Translations under genes and position numbers: made by a program
Shown: positions 57,226 to 64,000 of the stretch, one piece after another
Layout: every line of letters starts with the position of its first letter
Numbering within the stretch: the first letter of the stretch is position 1
The notes under the pieces: model-generated
The model's input: the letters and a program-made list of their open reading frames with translations, nothing else
Told to the model about the DNA's origin: nothing
Database searches by the model: none
Source of the DNA: Thauera sp.
GTDB lineage: Bacteria; Pseudomonadota; Gammaproteobacteria; Burkholderiales; Rhodocyclaceae
NCBI GenBank assembly: GCA_024235615.1
Contig: JACKMB010000002.1
Coordinates: 62,001-126,000 of the forward strand
Length of the DNA: 64,000 bases
Direction: 5' to 3'

Positions 57226-57930
57226 ATGAAGACCATCGGCCTCCTCGGCGGCATGAGCTGGGAATCCACCGTGCCTTACTACCGCCAGATCAACGAAGCG
57301 GTGAAGGCCCGCCTCGGCGGCCTGCACTCGGCCAGGATCGTGCTGTACAGCGTCGACTTCGCCGAGATCGAGCGCCTGCAGCGCGACGGCGACTGGGACG
57401 CCGCCGGCGTGTTGCTCGCCGCGGCCGCGCAGGCGCTCGCGCGCGCCGGAGCCGACTTCATCGTGCTGTGCACCAACACCATGCACAAGGTGGCCCCCGC
57501 CATCGAGGCCGCGACGAACATCCCGCTGCTCCACATCGCCGACCCCACCGCAGCCGCCATCCGCCGCGCCGGCCTGTCCCGCGTCGGCCTGCTCGGCACG
57601 CGCTTCACCATGGAGCAGGCCTTCTACCGCGGCCGTCTCGTGGAGCGCCACGGTATCGAGGTGCTCGTCCCCGAGCCGGGCGACCGCGAACGCGTGCATC
57701 GGGTGATCTACCAGGAGCTCTGCCTCGGCCGCGTCGAAGACGCCTCGCGCGCCGCCTACCGCGAGGTGATGCGCCGCCTGGTCGAGCGCGGCGCGCAAGG
57801 CATCGTCCTCGGCTGCACCGAGATCTCGCTGCTGGTGGCGGCGGAGGACGCGAGTGTGCCGCTGTTCGACACCACGGCGATCCATGCGGGGGCGGCGGTG
57901 GAACTGGCGTTGGGGCTTGGGCAGGGATAG
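57226..57930 (+). CDS. Aspartate/glutamate racemase family protein
   Basis: Protein of 234 residues with the two-cysteine racemase plan: IVLCTNTMHKVAP and GIVLGCTEISLLV. It opens with KTIGLLGGMSWESTVPYYRQIN, typical of the YgeA/aspartate racemase subgroup. These are PLP-independent and invert amino acids; substrate here is open. Single-gene unit. The ATG at 57226 begins the conserved sequence, though the ribosome-binding site is poor. Confidence 0.88.
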   Translation: MKTIGLLGGMSWESTVPYYRQINEAVKARLGGLHSARIVLYSVDFAEIERLQRDGDWDAAGVLLAAAAQALARAGADFIVLCTNTMHKVAPAIEAATNIPLLHIADPTAAAIRRAGLSRVGLLGTRFTMEQAFYRGRLVERHGIEVLVPEPGDRERVHRVIYQELCLGRVEDASRAAYREVMRRLVERGAQGIVLGCTEISLLVAAEDASVPLFDTTAIHAGAAVELALGLGQG

Positions 57931-58000
57931 GGGAGCTGCAGGGGAGGGATAGGGGGCAGTGGCGGACCGTCGCCGCCGATGCCGCCCCCTTGAACTCCGA

Positions 58001-58411
58001 TCAGTACTCCAGCACCCTCGGCAACTCCTTCGCCTGCTCGACCCACTTGGCGACGTCGGCCTCGGGCGGGACGCGGCGGGTGAGCTTTTTCTCCTCGTTG
58101 ACCTGGGCCAGCGTCGCGGCCAGGTTGGCCGGGGCGCGGCGGGCGAGGGCGGGGACGGTGTCCACGCCGGCGGCCTCGAGGAGCTGGGCGTAATCGGAGC
58201 CGATGCCGTGGATGCGGTAGAGGTCGGCCATGTTGGCGAACTTCAGCACCTGGGCGCTGGAGAGGCCGGTGGCTTCGGCGAGCTTGGCGCGCGCCGAGGG
58301 CGTGGTGCTCGCGGCGAGCAGCGTGTCGGTGTCCTTGACGCCGGCTTCGCGGAACTTCTTGCCGGTGACTTCGCCGATGCCTTCGATGTCTTCGATCTTG
58401 TAATTCGCCAT
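58001..58411 (-). CDS. DUF4332-like helix-hairpin-helix protein
   Basis: Protein of 136 residues made of two helix-hairpin-helix-like repeats (YKIEDIEGIGEVTGKKFREAGVKDTDTLL and ADLYRIHGIGSDYAQLLEAAGVDTVPAL). It resembles DUF4332 proteins, of unknown function and possibly nucleic-acid binding. AGGAGG precedes the ATG at 58411; longer in-frame starts lack support. It may be transcribed after the lpxH-ppiB genes. Confidence 0.8.
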   Translation of the reverse strand: MANYKIEDIEGIGEVTGKKFREAGVKDTDTLLAASTTPSARAKLAEATGLSSAQVLKFANMADLYRIHGIGSDYAQLLEAAGVDTVPALARRAPANLAATLAQVNEEKKLTRRVPPEADVAKWVEQAKELPRVLEY

Positions 58412-58532
58412 CCTGCAGCCTCCTGTGGGCGTTGAACGAGTGGCCCGGTCCCGGCGCCGGGGTTGCTCCGTGGAGACCCCCGGCGCCGGTCCTGACGATT
58501 CGATCTTAAGCCCACAGCGCTGCCGTGGTGCG

Positions 58533-59384
58533 TTAAATCCTGACGGCATCGCCCGATTCGGGCGTGAAGTCGCGGCCGTCCCAGCGCAGCCAGCAGGCGT
58601 GGCCGCGCCAGTCGGGCAGCACGCGGCGCACGCAGTCGCGGCCGTCCACTGTGAGGCGGTGGGTGGCGGGGCGGTGGGTGTGGCCGTGCACCAGGGTGGG
58701 GTAGCCGTGCTCGCGCAGCAGGGCGGCGACCGCGTCGGCGTTGACGTCCATGATCTCCATGGCCTTCTCGGCCTTGGCGGCCTCGCTCTTCTGGCGCAGG
58801 CCGGCGATGAAGGCCTTGCGCGCGGCCAGCGGCTGGGCGAGGAAGCCGGCCTGCCAGGCGGGGTCGCGCACCTGGCGGCGGAAGGCCTGGTAGGCGAGGT
58901 CGTCGGTGCACAGCGCGTCGCCGTGGGCGAGCAGCAGCATCGGGGTGTCGGCGCCGTCGTTGTCGTCGCGATCGCCGAAGCGCACGCGCGCCGGGTCCTC
59001 CAGCAGGGTGGCGCCGATGGCGCGGGCGAAGTCCGCGCCGGCGAGCAGGTCGCGGTTGCCGGTCATGAAGAAGACCGCGGTGCCGGCGTCGGCGAGCGCG
59101 CGGATCGCGGCGGCGATGCCGGCATTGAAGGGGGTCTCGAGGTCGTCGTCGCCGGCCCAGTATTCGAACAGGTCGCCGAGGATGAAGAGGCTGGCCGCCT
59201 CGCGCGCCGAGCCTTGCAGGAAGGCCAGGAAGGCGGCGACGTTGGCGGGCTCGTCCTCGGTCAGGTGGAGGTCGGAAATGAACAATGCCGGAAGCGCCGC
59301 GCGGGCGGCTTCCGGCATCGTGGCGGCGGCCCCGCCCGGCCGGGCCGGGGCGGAAGCCGCTTGCGAAGGGTCGCGCGCGGGCAC
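58533..59384 (-). CDS. lpxH: UDP-2,3-diacylglucosamine diphosphatase
   Basis: Protein of 283 residues of the calcineurin-like phosphoesterase family. It cleaves UDP-diacylglucosamine to lipid X in lipid A synthesis at the inner membrane. Metal motifs in order: ISDLHL, LGDLFEYW, TGNRDLL, LAHGDAL and HGHTHRP. A GTG start at 59384 lies just after the ppiB stop; the first ATG (59318) would remove a 22-residue Ala-rich leader that the family usually lacks, so the true start is unsure. Confidence 0.92.
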   Translation of the reverse strand: MPARDPSQAASAPARPGGAAATMPEAARAALPALFISDLHLTEDEPANVAAFLAFLQGSAREAASLFILGDLFEYWAGDDDLETPFNAGIAAAIRALADAGTAVFFMTGNRDLLAGADFARAIGATLLEDPARVRFGDRDDNDGADTPMLLLAHGDALCTDDLAYQAFRRQVRDPAWQAGFLAQPLAARKAFIAGLRQKSEAAKAEKAMEIMDVNADAVAALLREHGYPTLVHGHTHRPATHRLTVDGRDCVRRVLPDWRGHACWLRWDGRDFTPESGDAVRI

Positions 59385-59386
59385 GA

Positions 59387-59881
59387 TCAGACGACTTCGG
59401 CGCGCTCGATGATCACGTCTTCCTTGGGCACGTCCTGGTGGAAGCCGCTGGAGCCGGTCTTGACCTTGCGGATGCTGTCGACCACGTCCATGCCCTCGGT
59501 GACCTTGCCGAACACACAGTAGCCCCAGCCCTGCAGGTCGGGCGAGGTGTGGTTGAGGAAGGCGTTGTCGGCGACGTTGATGAAGAACTGCGCGGTGGCC
59601 GAGTGCGGGGCCTGGGTGCGCGCCATGGCGATGGTGCCGCGGTCGTTCTTGAGGCCGTTGTCGGCTTCGTTCTTGATCTGCTCGCCGGTGGCCTTCTGCT
59701 TCATGCCGGGCTCGAAGCCGCCGCCCTGGATCATGAAGCCGTCGATGACGCGGTGGAAGACGGTGTTGTCGTAGTGGCCGGCCTCGACGTAGGCGAGGAA
59801 GTTGGCGACGGTGACCGGGGCCTTCTCGGCGTCGAGTTCGAGGGTGATGACGCCGTGGTTGGTGTGCAGCTTGACTGCCAT
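59387..59881 (-). CDS. ppiB: Cytoplasmic peptidyl-prolyl cis-trans isomerase (cyclophilin)
   Basis: Protein of 164 residues without a signal peptide. Cyclophilin active-site blocks are [16 protein letters not shown] and [16 protein letters not shown]. It speeds proline isomerisation during folding. It sits between a periplasmic cyclophilin gene and lpxH, a known betaproteobacterial order. Confidence 0.94.
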   Translation of the reverse strand: MAVKLHTNHGVITLELDAEKAPVTVANFLAYVEAGHYDNTVFHRVIDGFMIQGGGFEPGMKQKATGEQIKNEADNGLKNDRGTIAMARTQAPHSATAQFFINVADNAFLNHTSPDLQGWGYCVFGKVTEGMDVVDSIRKVKTGSSGFHQDVPKEDVIIERAEVV

Positions 59882-59974
59882 GCGGATTCTCCTGGAATGG
59901 ATCTGGCGTGGGCTCGGCGGGGTGGCCGCCGGGCGGTGGGGTTGGGTCTTGCTTCGAGGGCCTGCTTCGCGGGC

Positions 59975-60562
59975 TTACTTCGAGGGCTTTTTCGCCGGCG
60001 CGGCGGTGCCGACCACGCGGGCGCTCTCGACGACGATGGCCTCGACCGGCACGTTCTGGTGGAAGCCGCGGTTGGCGGTGGGCAGCTTGGCGATCTTGTC
60101 GACCACCTCCATGCCCTTCACGACCTTGCCGAACACCGCGTAGCCCCAGCCGTCGCGCGAGGGGTAGTCGAGGAAGGTGTTGGGGACGAGGTTGATGAAG
60201 AACTGCGCGCTCGCCGAGTGCGGGTCGGAGGTGCGCGCCATCGCCAGCGTGCCGCGCTCGTTCTTGAGGCCGTTCCTGGCCTCGTTCTCGATCGGGGCGC
60301 GGGTGGCCTTCTGGTTCATGTTCGCGTCGAAGCCGCCGCCCTGCACCATGAAGCCGTCGATCACGCGGTGGAACACGGTGCCGTCGTAGAAGCCGTCCTT
60401 CACGTACTGGACGAAGTTCTCGGCGGACTTGGGTGCCTTGTCGGCGAAGACCTCGACGACGATGTCGCCCTGGCTGGTCTTGAGCTCGACCGTCGGGTTG
60501 GCGGCGAACGCCGGGAAGGCGAGGCTGGCCGCGGTGGCGAAGGCAAGCAGGTGTCGTTTCAT
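59975..60562 (-). CDS. ppiA: Periplasmic peptidyl-prolyl cis-trans isomerase (cyclophilin)
   Basis: Protein of 195 residues, paralogue of the next gene but with a signal peptide ending about residue 20 (SLAFPAFA). Active-site blocks are [16 protein letters not shown] and [13 protein letters not shown]. It helps fold exported proteins. The ATG at 60562 starts the signal peptide; an upstream GTG would add an Arg/Pro stretch incompatible with it. It diverges from cysS. Confidence 0.93.
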   Translation of the reverse strand: MKRHLLAFATAASLAFPAFAANPTVELKTSQGDIVVEVFADKAPKSAENFVQYVKDGFYDGTVFHRVIDGFMVQGGGFDANMNQKATRAPIENEARNGLKNERGTLAMARTSDPHSASAQFFINLVPNTFLDYPSRDGWGYAVFGKVVKGMEVVDKIAKLPTANRGFHQNVPVEAIVVESARVVGTAAPAKKPSK

Positions 60563-60688
60563 GGGGGCTCCTGGGATGGGGCGGGAGGGTGGCCGCGGCG
60601 ATGCCGGATGCGGGCGCCGCCTGCGATTCCGATGCACGCCGGGCGCGAGGTCGGGGCGTGGGCGAGGGGGGTGCCGGGGGCTGCGTGC

Positions 60689-60694
60689 TATACT
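60689..60694 (+). promoter_or_regulatory. Candidate -10 element of cysS
   Basis: TATACT within TGCTATACTC, about 145 bp before the cysS ATG. No good -35 is visible 17 bp upstream, but the TGC preceding it resembles an extended -10. The rest of 60563-60839 shows no gene. Confidence 0.4.
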
Positions 60695-60839
60695 CGCGCG
60701 CTTGCGTGGGCCTGCCCGGAACCCTGGAGCCGAAGCTCTTTTCGAGCGCCGGATTCTAGCAACAAGGCCCCCCCCTCACAATCGAGCCGCCGCCCGCGTC
60801 CCGCCGGTGGCCGGTCTCCAGCCACGACCCGTCCGCCCG

Positions 60840-62225
60840 ATGCTCTCCATCTACAACACCCTGTCGCGCAGCAAGGAAGCCTTCACGCCCATCGAACCCG
60901 GCAAGGTCCGCATGTACGTGTGCGGCATGACGGTGTACGACTTCTGCCACCTCGGCCATGCGCGCGTGATGGTGGTGTTCGACATGGTCGCGCGCTGGCT
61001 GCGCGCGAGCGGGCTCGAAGTGACCTACGTGCGCAACATCACCGACATCGACGACAAGATCATCCGCCGCGCGCAGGACAACGGCGAGAGCATCCGCCAG
61101 CTCACCGACCGCTTCATCGCCGCGATGCACGAGGACGCCGACGCGCTCGGCGTGCTGCGCCCCGACCACGAGCCGCGCGCCACCGACTACGTGGCGCAGA
61201 TGCAGTCGCTGATCTCGCGTCTCGAGCAAAAGGGCCTGGCCTACGTCGCCGCCAACCGCGACGTGTGCTACGCGGTGCGCAAGTTCGAGGGCTACGGCAA
61301 GCTTTCGGGCAAGTCGCTCGACGAGCTGCGCGCCGGCGAGCGCGTCGACGTGGCGCAGGACAAGAACGACCCGCTCGACTTCGTGCTGTGGAAGCACGCC
61401 AAGGTCGAGGAGCCGGGCGAGGTCAAGTGGGCGTCGCCGTGGGGCGAGGGCCGCCCGGGCTGGCACATCGAGTGCTCGGCGATGAGCTCGGACCTGCTCG
61501 GCGACCACTTCGACATCCACGGCGGCGGCATGGACCTGCAGTTCCCCCACCACGAGAACGAGATCGCCCAGTCCGAGGGCGCGCACGGCCACGCCTTCGT
61601 CAATTACTGGATGCACAACGGCTTCGTGCGCGTCGACGACGAGAAGATGTCGAAGTCGCTGGGCAACTTCTTCACCATCCGCGAGGTGCTGCAGAAGTAC
61701 GACCCCGAGGTGGTGCGCTTCTTCATCCTGCGCGCGCACTACCGCAGCGCGCTCAACTACTCCGACGCGCATCTCGAAGATGCCCGCAACGCGCTCACCC
61801 GGCTGTACACCGCGCTGAAGAACGTGCCGGTGGTCGGCGAACCGGTGGTCGACTGGAGCGAGCCCTTCGCGCAGCGCCTGCGCGCGGCGATGGACGACGA
61901 CTTCAACACCGCCGAGGCCGTGGCCGTGCTGTTCGAGCTCGCCAACGAGGTCAACCGCAGCGCCGCGCCGGCGCTCGCCGCGCAGTTGAAGGCGCTCGGC
62001 GGCGTGCTCGGCCTGCTCGGTCGCGAGCCGCAGGCCTTTCTGCAGGCGGGCGCGCCGGACGCCGGCGGGCTCGACGCCGACGCGATCGAGGCCCGCATCG
62101 CCGAACGCGCCGCCGCCAAGAAGGCGAAGAACTTCGCCGAGGCCGACCGCATCCGCGCCGAGCTCACCGCAGCCGGCGTGATCCTGGAGGACGGCGCCGG
62201 CGGCACCACCTGGCGCCGCGCCTGA
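60840..62225 (+). CDS. cysS: Cysteinyl-tRNA synthetase
   Basis: Protein of 461 residues, class I synthetase. Zinc/cysteine site starts at [12 protein letters not shown]; the HIGH-like motif is HLGHAR and the KMSKS loop is intact ([11 protein letters not shown]). [20 protein letters not shown] is diagnostic. It diverges from the cyclophilin genes, as in many betaproteobacteria. Confidence 0.97.
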   Translation: MLSIYNTLSRSKEAFTPIEPGKVRMYVCGMTVYDFCHLGHARVMVVFDMVARWLRASGLEVTYVRNITDIDDKIIRRAQDNGESIRQLTDRFIAAMHEDADALGVLRPDHEPRATDYVAQMQSLISRLEQKGLAYVAANRDVCYAVRKFEGYGKLSGKSLDELRAGERVDVAQDKNDPLDFVLWKHAKVEEPGEVKWASPWGEGRPGWHIECSAMSSDLLGDHFDIHGGGMDLQFPHHENEIAQSEGAHGHAFVNYWMHNGFVRVDDEKMSKSLGNFFTIREVLQKYDPEVVRFFILRAHYRSALNYSDAHLEDARNALTRLYTALKNVPVVGEPVVDWSEPFAQRLRAAMDDDFNTAEAVAVLFELANEVNRSAAPALAAQLKALGGVLGLLGREPQAFLQAGAPDAGGLDADAIEARIAERAAAKKAKNFAEADRIRAELTAAGVILEDGAGGTTWRRA

Positions 62226-62352
62226 GCGCTCTATCGACGGCGTGCGGAACGCAGCGATCGCGCATCACGGCCGCGCTGCCGGTGCGCCTCGCGGTTCCCT
62301 GCCCGGCCGAAACGAATCCAACCGACCCGAACCCGCACAAGGACCCCTGCAC

Positions 62353-62778
62353 ATGATCATCACCGGCTTCCAGAGCCTGCTCGACGCCGCTCGCCAGCAG
62401 CCCGAACCGCAGCGCCTGCTGCTCGTCTTCACCCGCGCCGAGCTCCCCGAGAAGGCCACCGCCGAGCAGCGCGCCAAGTTCGAGCAGGGCGAGGGCGGCG
62501 CGCTGGTGCCGGTGATGTACGTCGACAAGAAGCCCGACGAGCTGCAGAGCTTCGACGAGCTGGTCGAGGAGTCGCGCCACACCGGGCAGAGCTGGGACAT
62601 GATGTTCGTCGGCTGCCTGAGCGGGCAGGGTGGGCGCGAGCCGGACGACGACACGGTGCAGAAGGCGCTCGAGACCATGATCATGTCGATCCAGGGCGGC
62701 ATCGTCGCCCACCTGCTGGCCTACCGCCCCAACGGCGAGCAGGTCTGGCTGCCCGACCAGGCCGAAGGCCTCGCCTGA
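62353..62778 (+). CDS. Conserved hypothetical protein
   Basis: Protein of 141 residues, soluble, no signal peptide. The start LDAARQQPEPQRLLLVFTRAELP and an acidic middle are recognisable from betaproteobacterial proteins often labelled ribonucleotide reductase subunit alpha; nothing in it resembles that enzyme. Function unknown. It follows cysS by about 125 bp and is followed directly by a REP block. Confidence 0.75.
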   Translation: MIITGFQSLLDAARQQPEPQRLLLVFTRAELPEKATAEQRAKFEQGEGGALVPVMYVDKKPDELQSFDELVEESRHTGQSWDMMFVGCLSGQGGREPDDDTVQKALETMIMSIQGGIVAHLLAYRPNGEQVWLPDQAEGLA

Positions 62779-62780
62779 GG

Positions 62781-63000
62781 GATCGGGGTGCGCGTCGTCT
62801 CCGGATTGCCCCATTCGCGGCTGCCGCCGCTCCTACAAGGAGCGCCGCGACGGTTTCTGTAGGAGCGCCGGAAGGCGCGAACGCGGCGGTCGGGATCGGG
62901 GCGCGCGTCGTTTCCGGATTGCCCGATTCGCGGCTGCCGCCGCTCCTACAGGGGAGGCGGCGACGGTTTCTGTAGGAGCGGCGGCAGCCGCGAACGCTTG
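62781..63000. repeat. REP-like block, two ~113-bp tandem units
   Basis: GATCGGGG at 62781 recurs at 62894 (period 113) with the surrounding sequence largely the same but not identical. Each unit has an inverted pair of GTAGGAGCG-type palindromes, one as GCCGCCGCTCCTACA and one as TGTAGGAGCGCCGGAAGG or TGTAGGAGCGGCGGCAGCC. It lies between the convergent hypothetical gene and dnaJ, a typical REP/BIME location. Confidence 0.8.
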
Positions 63001-63017
63001 CCGCCGCGCTACCCGTC

Positions 63018-64000
63018 TCAGCCGCCGAAGAAGTCCCGCACCTTGTCCATCCACCCCTGCGCCTTGGGGTTGTGGCGAGTGGCGTTGCCGCTGGAGATCT
63101 CCTCGAACTCGCGCAGCAGCTCGCGCTGACGCTCGGTGAGGTTCACCGGGGTCTCGACCACCACGTGGCACATCAGGTCGCCGTGCACATGGCTGCGCAC
63201 GTTCTTGATGCCCTTGCCGCGCAGCCGGAAGACCTTGCCGCTCTGGGTCTCGGCGGGGATCTTGAGCCGCGCCATGCCTTCGAGCGTGGGGATCTCGATC
63301 TCGCCACCGAGCGCCGCGGTGGTGATGCTGATCGGCATCTCGCAGTGCAGGTCGTCGTGGTCGCGCTCGAACACCGCGTGCTTGCGGATGTGGATCTCGA
63401 CGTAGAGGTCGCCCGGCGGGCCGCCGTTGAGGCCGGGCTCGCCGTGACCGGCGTGGCGCAGGCGCATGCCGTCGTCGATGCCGGCGGGGATCTTGACCTC
63501 GAGTGTCTTCTGCTTCTTGGTGCGGCCGGCGCCGCCGCAGTCGCGGCAGGGGTCGGGGATGATCTTGCCGCTGCCGTGGCACTTCGGGCAGGTCTGCTGG
63601 ATCGAGAAGAAGCCTTGCTGCACGCGCACCTGGCCGTGGCCCTGGCAGGTGGGGCAGGGCTTGGGGTGGGTGCCGGGCTTGGCGCCGCTGCCGTGGCAGG
63701 TGCCGCACTCCTCGACGGTGGGGATGCGGATCGTCTTCTCGGCGCCGCGCGCGGCCTCTTCCAGGGTGATCTCGAGGTTGTAGCGCAGATCGGCGCCGCG
63801 ATAGACGTTCGAGCGCCCGCCGCGCCCGCCGCCGCCGAAGAGGTCGCCGAAGATGTCGCCGAAGGCATCGGCGAAGCCGTCGAAACCCTGTGCGCCGGGG
63901 CCGGCACCCATGGACGGATCGACGCCGGCGTGGCCGTAGCGGTCGTAGGCGGCCTTCTTCTGCGGGTCGGAGAGCATCTCGTAGGCCTCCTTGGCCTCCT
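63018..64000 (-). CDS. dnaJ: Chaperone DnaJ, missing its N terminus at the window edge
   Basis: About 327 residues are visible; the frame continues past position 64000. The end of the J domain ([22 protein letters not shown]) is followed by a Gly/Phe-rich linker, four zinc-binding repeats ([32 protein letters not shown]) and the C-terminal substrate domain. It is a full-length type I co-chaperone stimulating DnaK ATPase. The missing part should be roughly 45-50 residues including the HPD motif. Confidence 0.96.
   Translation of the reverse strand, partial: EAKEAYEMLSDPQKKAAYDRYGHAGVDPSMGAGPGAQGFDGFADAFGDIFGDLFGGGGRGGRSNVYRGADLRYNLEITLEEAARGAEKTIRIPTVEECGTCHGSGAKPGTHPKPCPTCQGHGQVRVQQGFFSIQQTCPKCHGSGKIIPDPCRDCGGAGRTKKQKTLEVKIPAGIDDGMRLRHAGHGEPGLNGGPPGDLYVEIHIRKHAVFERDHDDLHCEMPISITTAALGGEIEIPTLEGMARLKIPAETQSGKVFRLRGKGIKNVRSHVHGDLMCHVVVETPVNLTERQRELLREFEEISSGNATRHNPKAQGWMDKVRDFFGG

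Noticed and set aside
62353-62778. Ribonucleotide reductase alpha subunit, the label often carried by homologues
   Set aside because: At 141 residues it lacks every catalytic feature of that enzyme; retained as hypothetical.

Overview
The window looks like a chromosomal segment of a high-G+C betaproteobacterium, most likely of the Thauera/Azoarcus/Aromatoleum group (Rhodocyclales). The basis is the mix of aerobic benzoate and catechol meta-cleavage genes with a typical betaproteobacterial housekeeping order: leuC-entericidin-leuD-leuB-asd-fimV-truA-trpFBA-accD-folC-dedD-cvpA-purF-metZ. The genus is inferred from gene content and protein style; no database search was possible.

Positions 1-25300 are a catabolic island. 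It opens with the last codons of one catechol 2,3-dioxygenase and a GntR/FCD regulator. Next comes a lower meta-pathway operon: HbpS-like protein, acylating acetaldehyde dehydrogenase, 4-hydroxy-2-oxovalerate aldolase, 4-oxalocrotonate tautomerase and a MetA-type outer-membrane protein. After an ABM-domain membrane protein, a RidA protein and an AraC/XylS-type regulator, benABCD runs leftwards. Diverging from benA is a rightward operon of a 1180-residue fused 2-oxoacid:ferredoxin oxidoreductase, an XylT-like ferredoxin, a second catechol 2,3-dioxygenase, 2-hydroxymuconic semialdehyde dehydrogenase and two hydratase/decarboxylase paralogues. A five-gene branched-chain-type ABC importer and a hemerythrin-like protein follow, ending at a strong terminator. 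A second GntR/FCD regulator, apparently frameshifted at its N terminus, closes the island. Together these genes would take up an aromatic acid, convert benzoate to catechol, cleave it in meta position and send it through the 4-oxalocrotonate branch to pyruvate and acetyl-CoA. No hydrolytic-branch enzyme (DmpD type) is present in the window.

The benA/oxidoreductase intergenic region holds four close matches to the XylS/BenR box TGCA-N6-GGATA. They form two direct repeats facing each way, placed symmetrically against candidate core promoters, so both operons probably answer to the AraC-type regulator encoded nearby.

Positions 26300-32200 carry a 3-hydroxyacyl-CoA dehydrogenase, rho, trxA, fdxA, a CBS-domain protein and a fadD-type acyl-CoA ligase. 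Positions 32250-34500 are an ilvBN operon led by a Val/Leu-rich leader peptide and an attenuator. Then come aroC, an HcaT-like MFS carrier, an M48 lipoprotein protease, leuCDB with an entericidin gene, asd, fimV and the long truA-to-metZ run.

Positions 56000-64000 contain REP-like palindromes (including an exact-looking 183-bp tandem duplication), a frameshifted Uma2 gene, an Asp/Glu racemase, a DUF4332-like protein, lpxH, two cyclophilins, cysS, a conserved hypothetical gene, a second REP block and the 3' part of dnaJ. No tRNA, rRNA, CRISPR array, insertion sequence or prophage gene was recognised.
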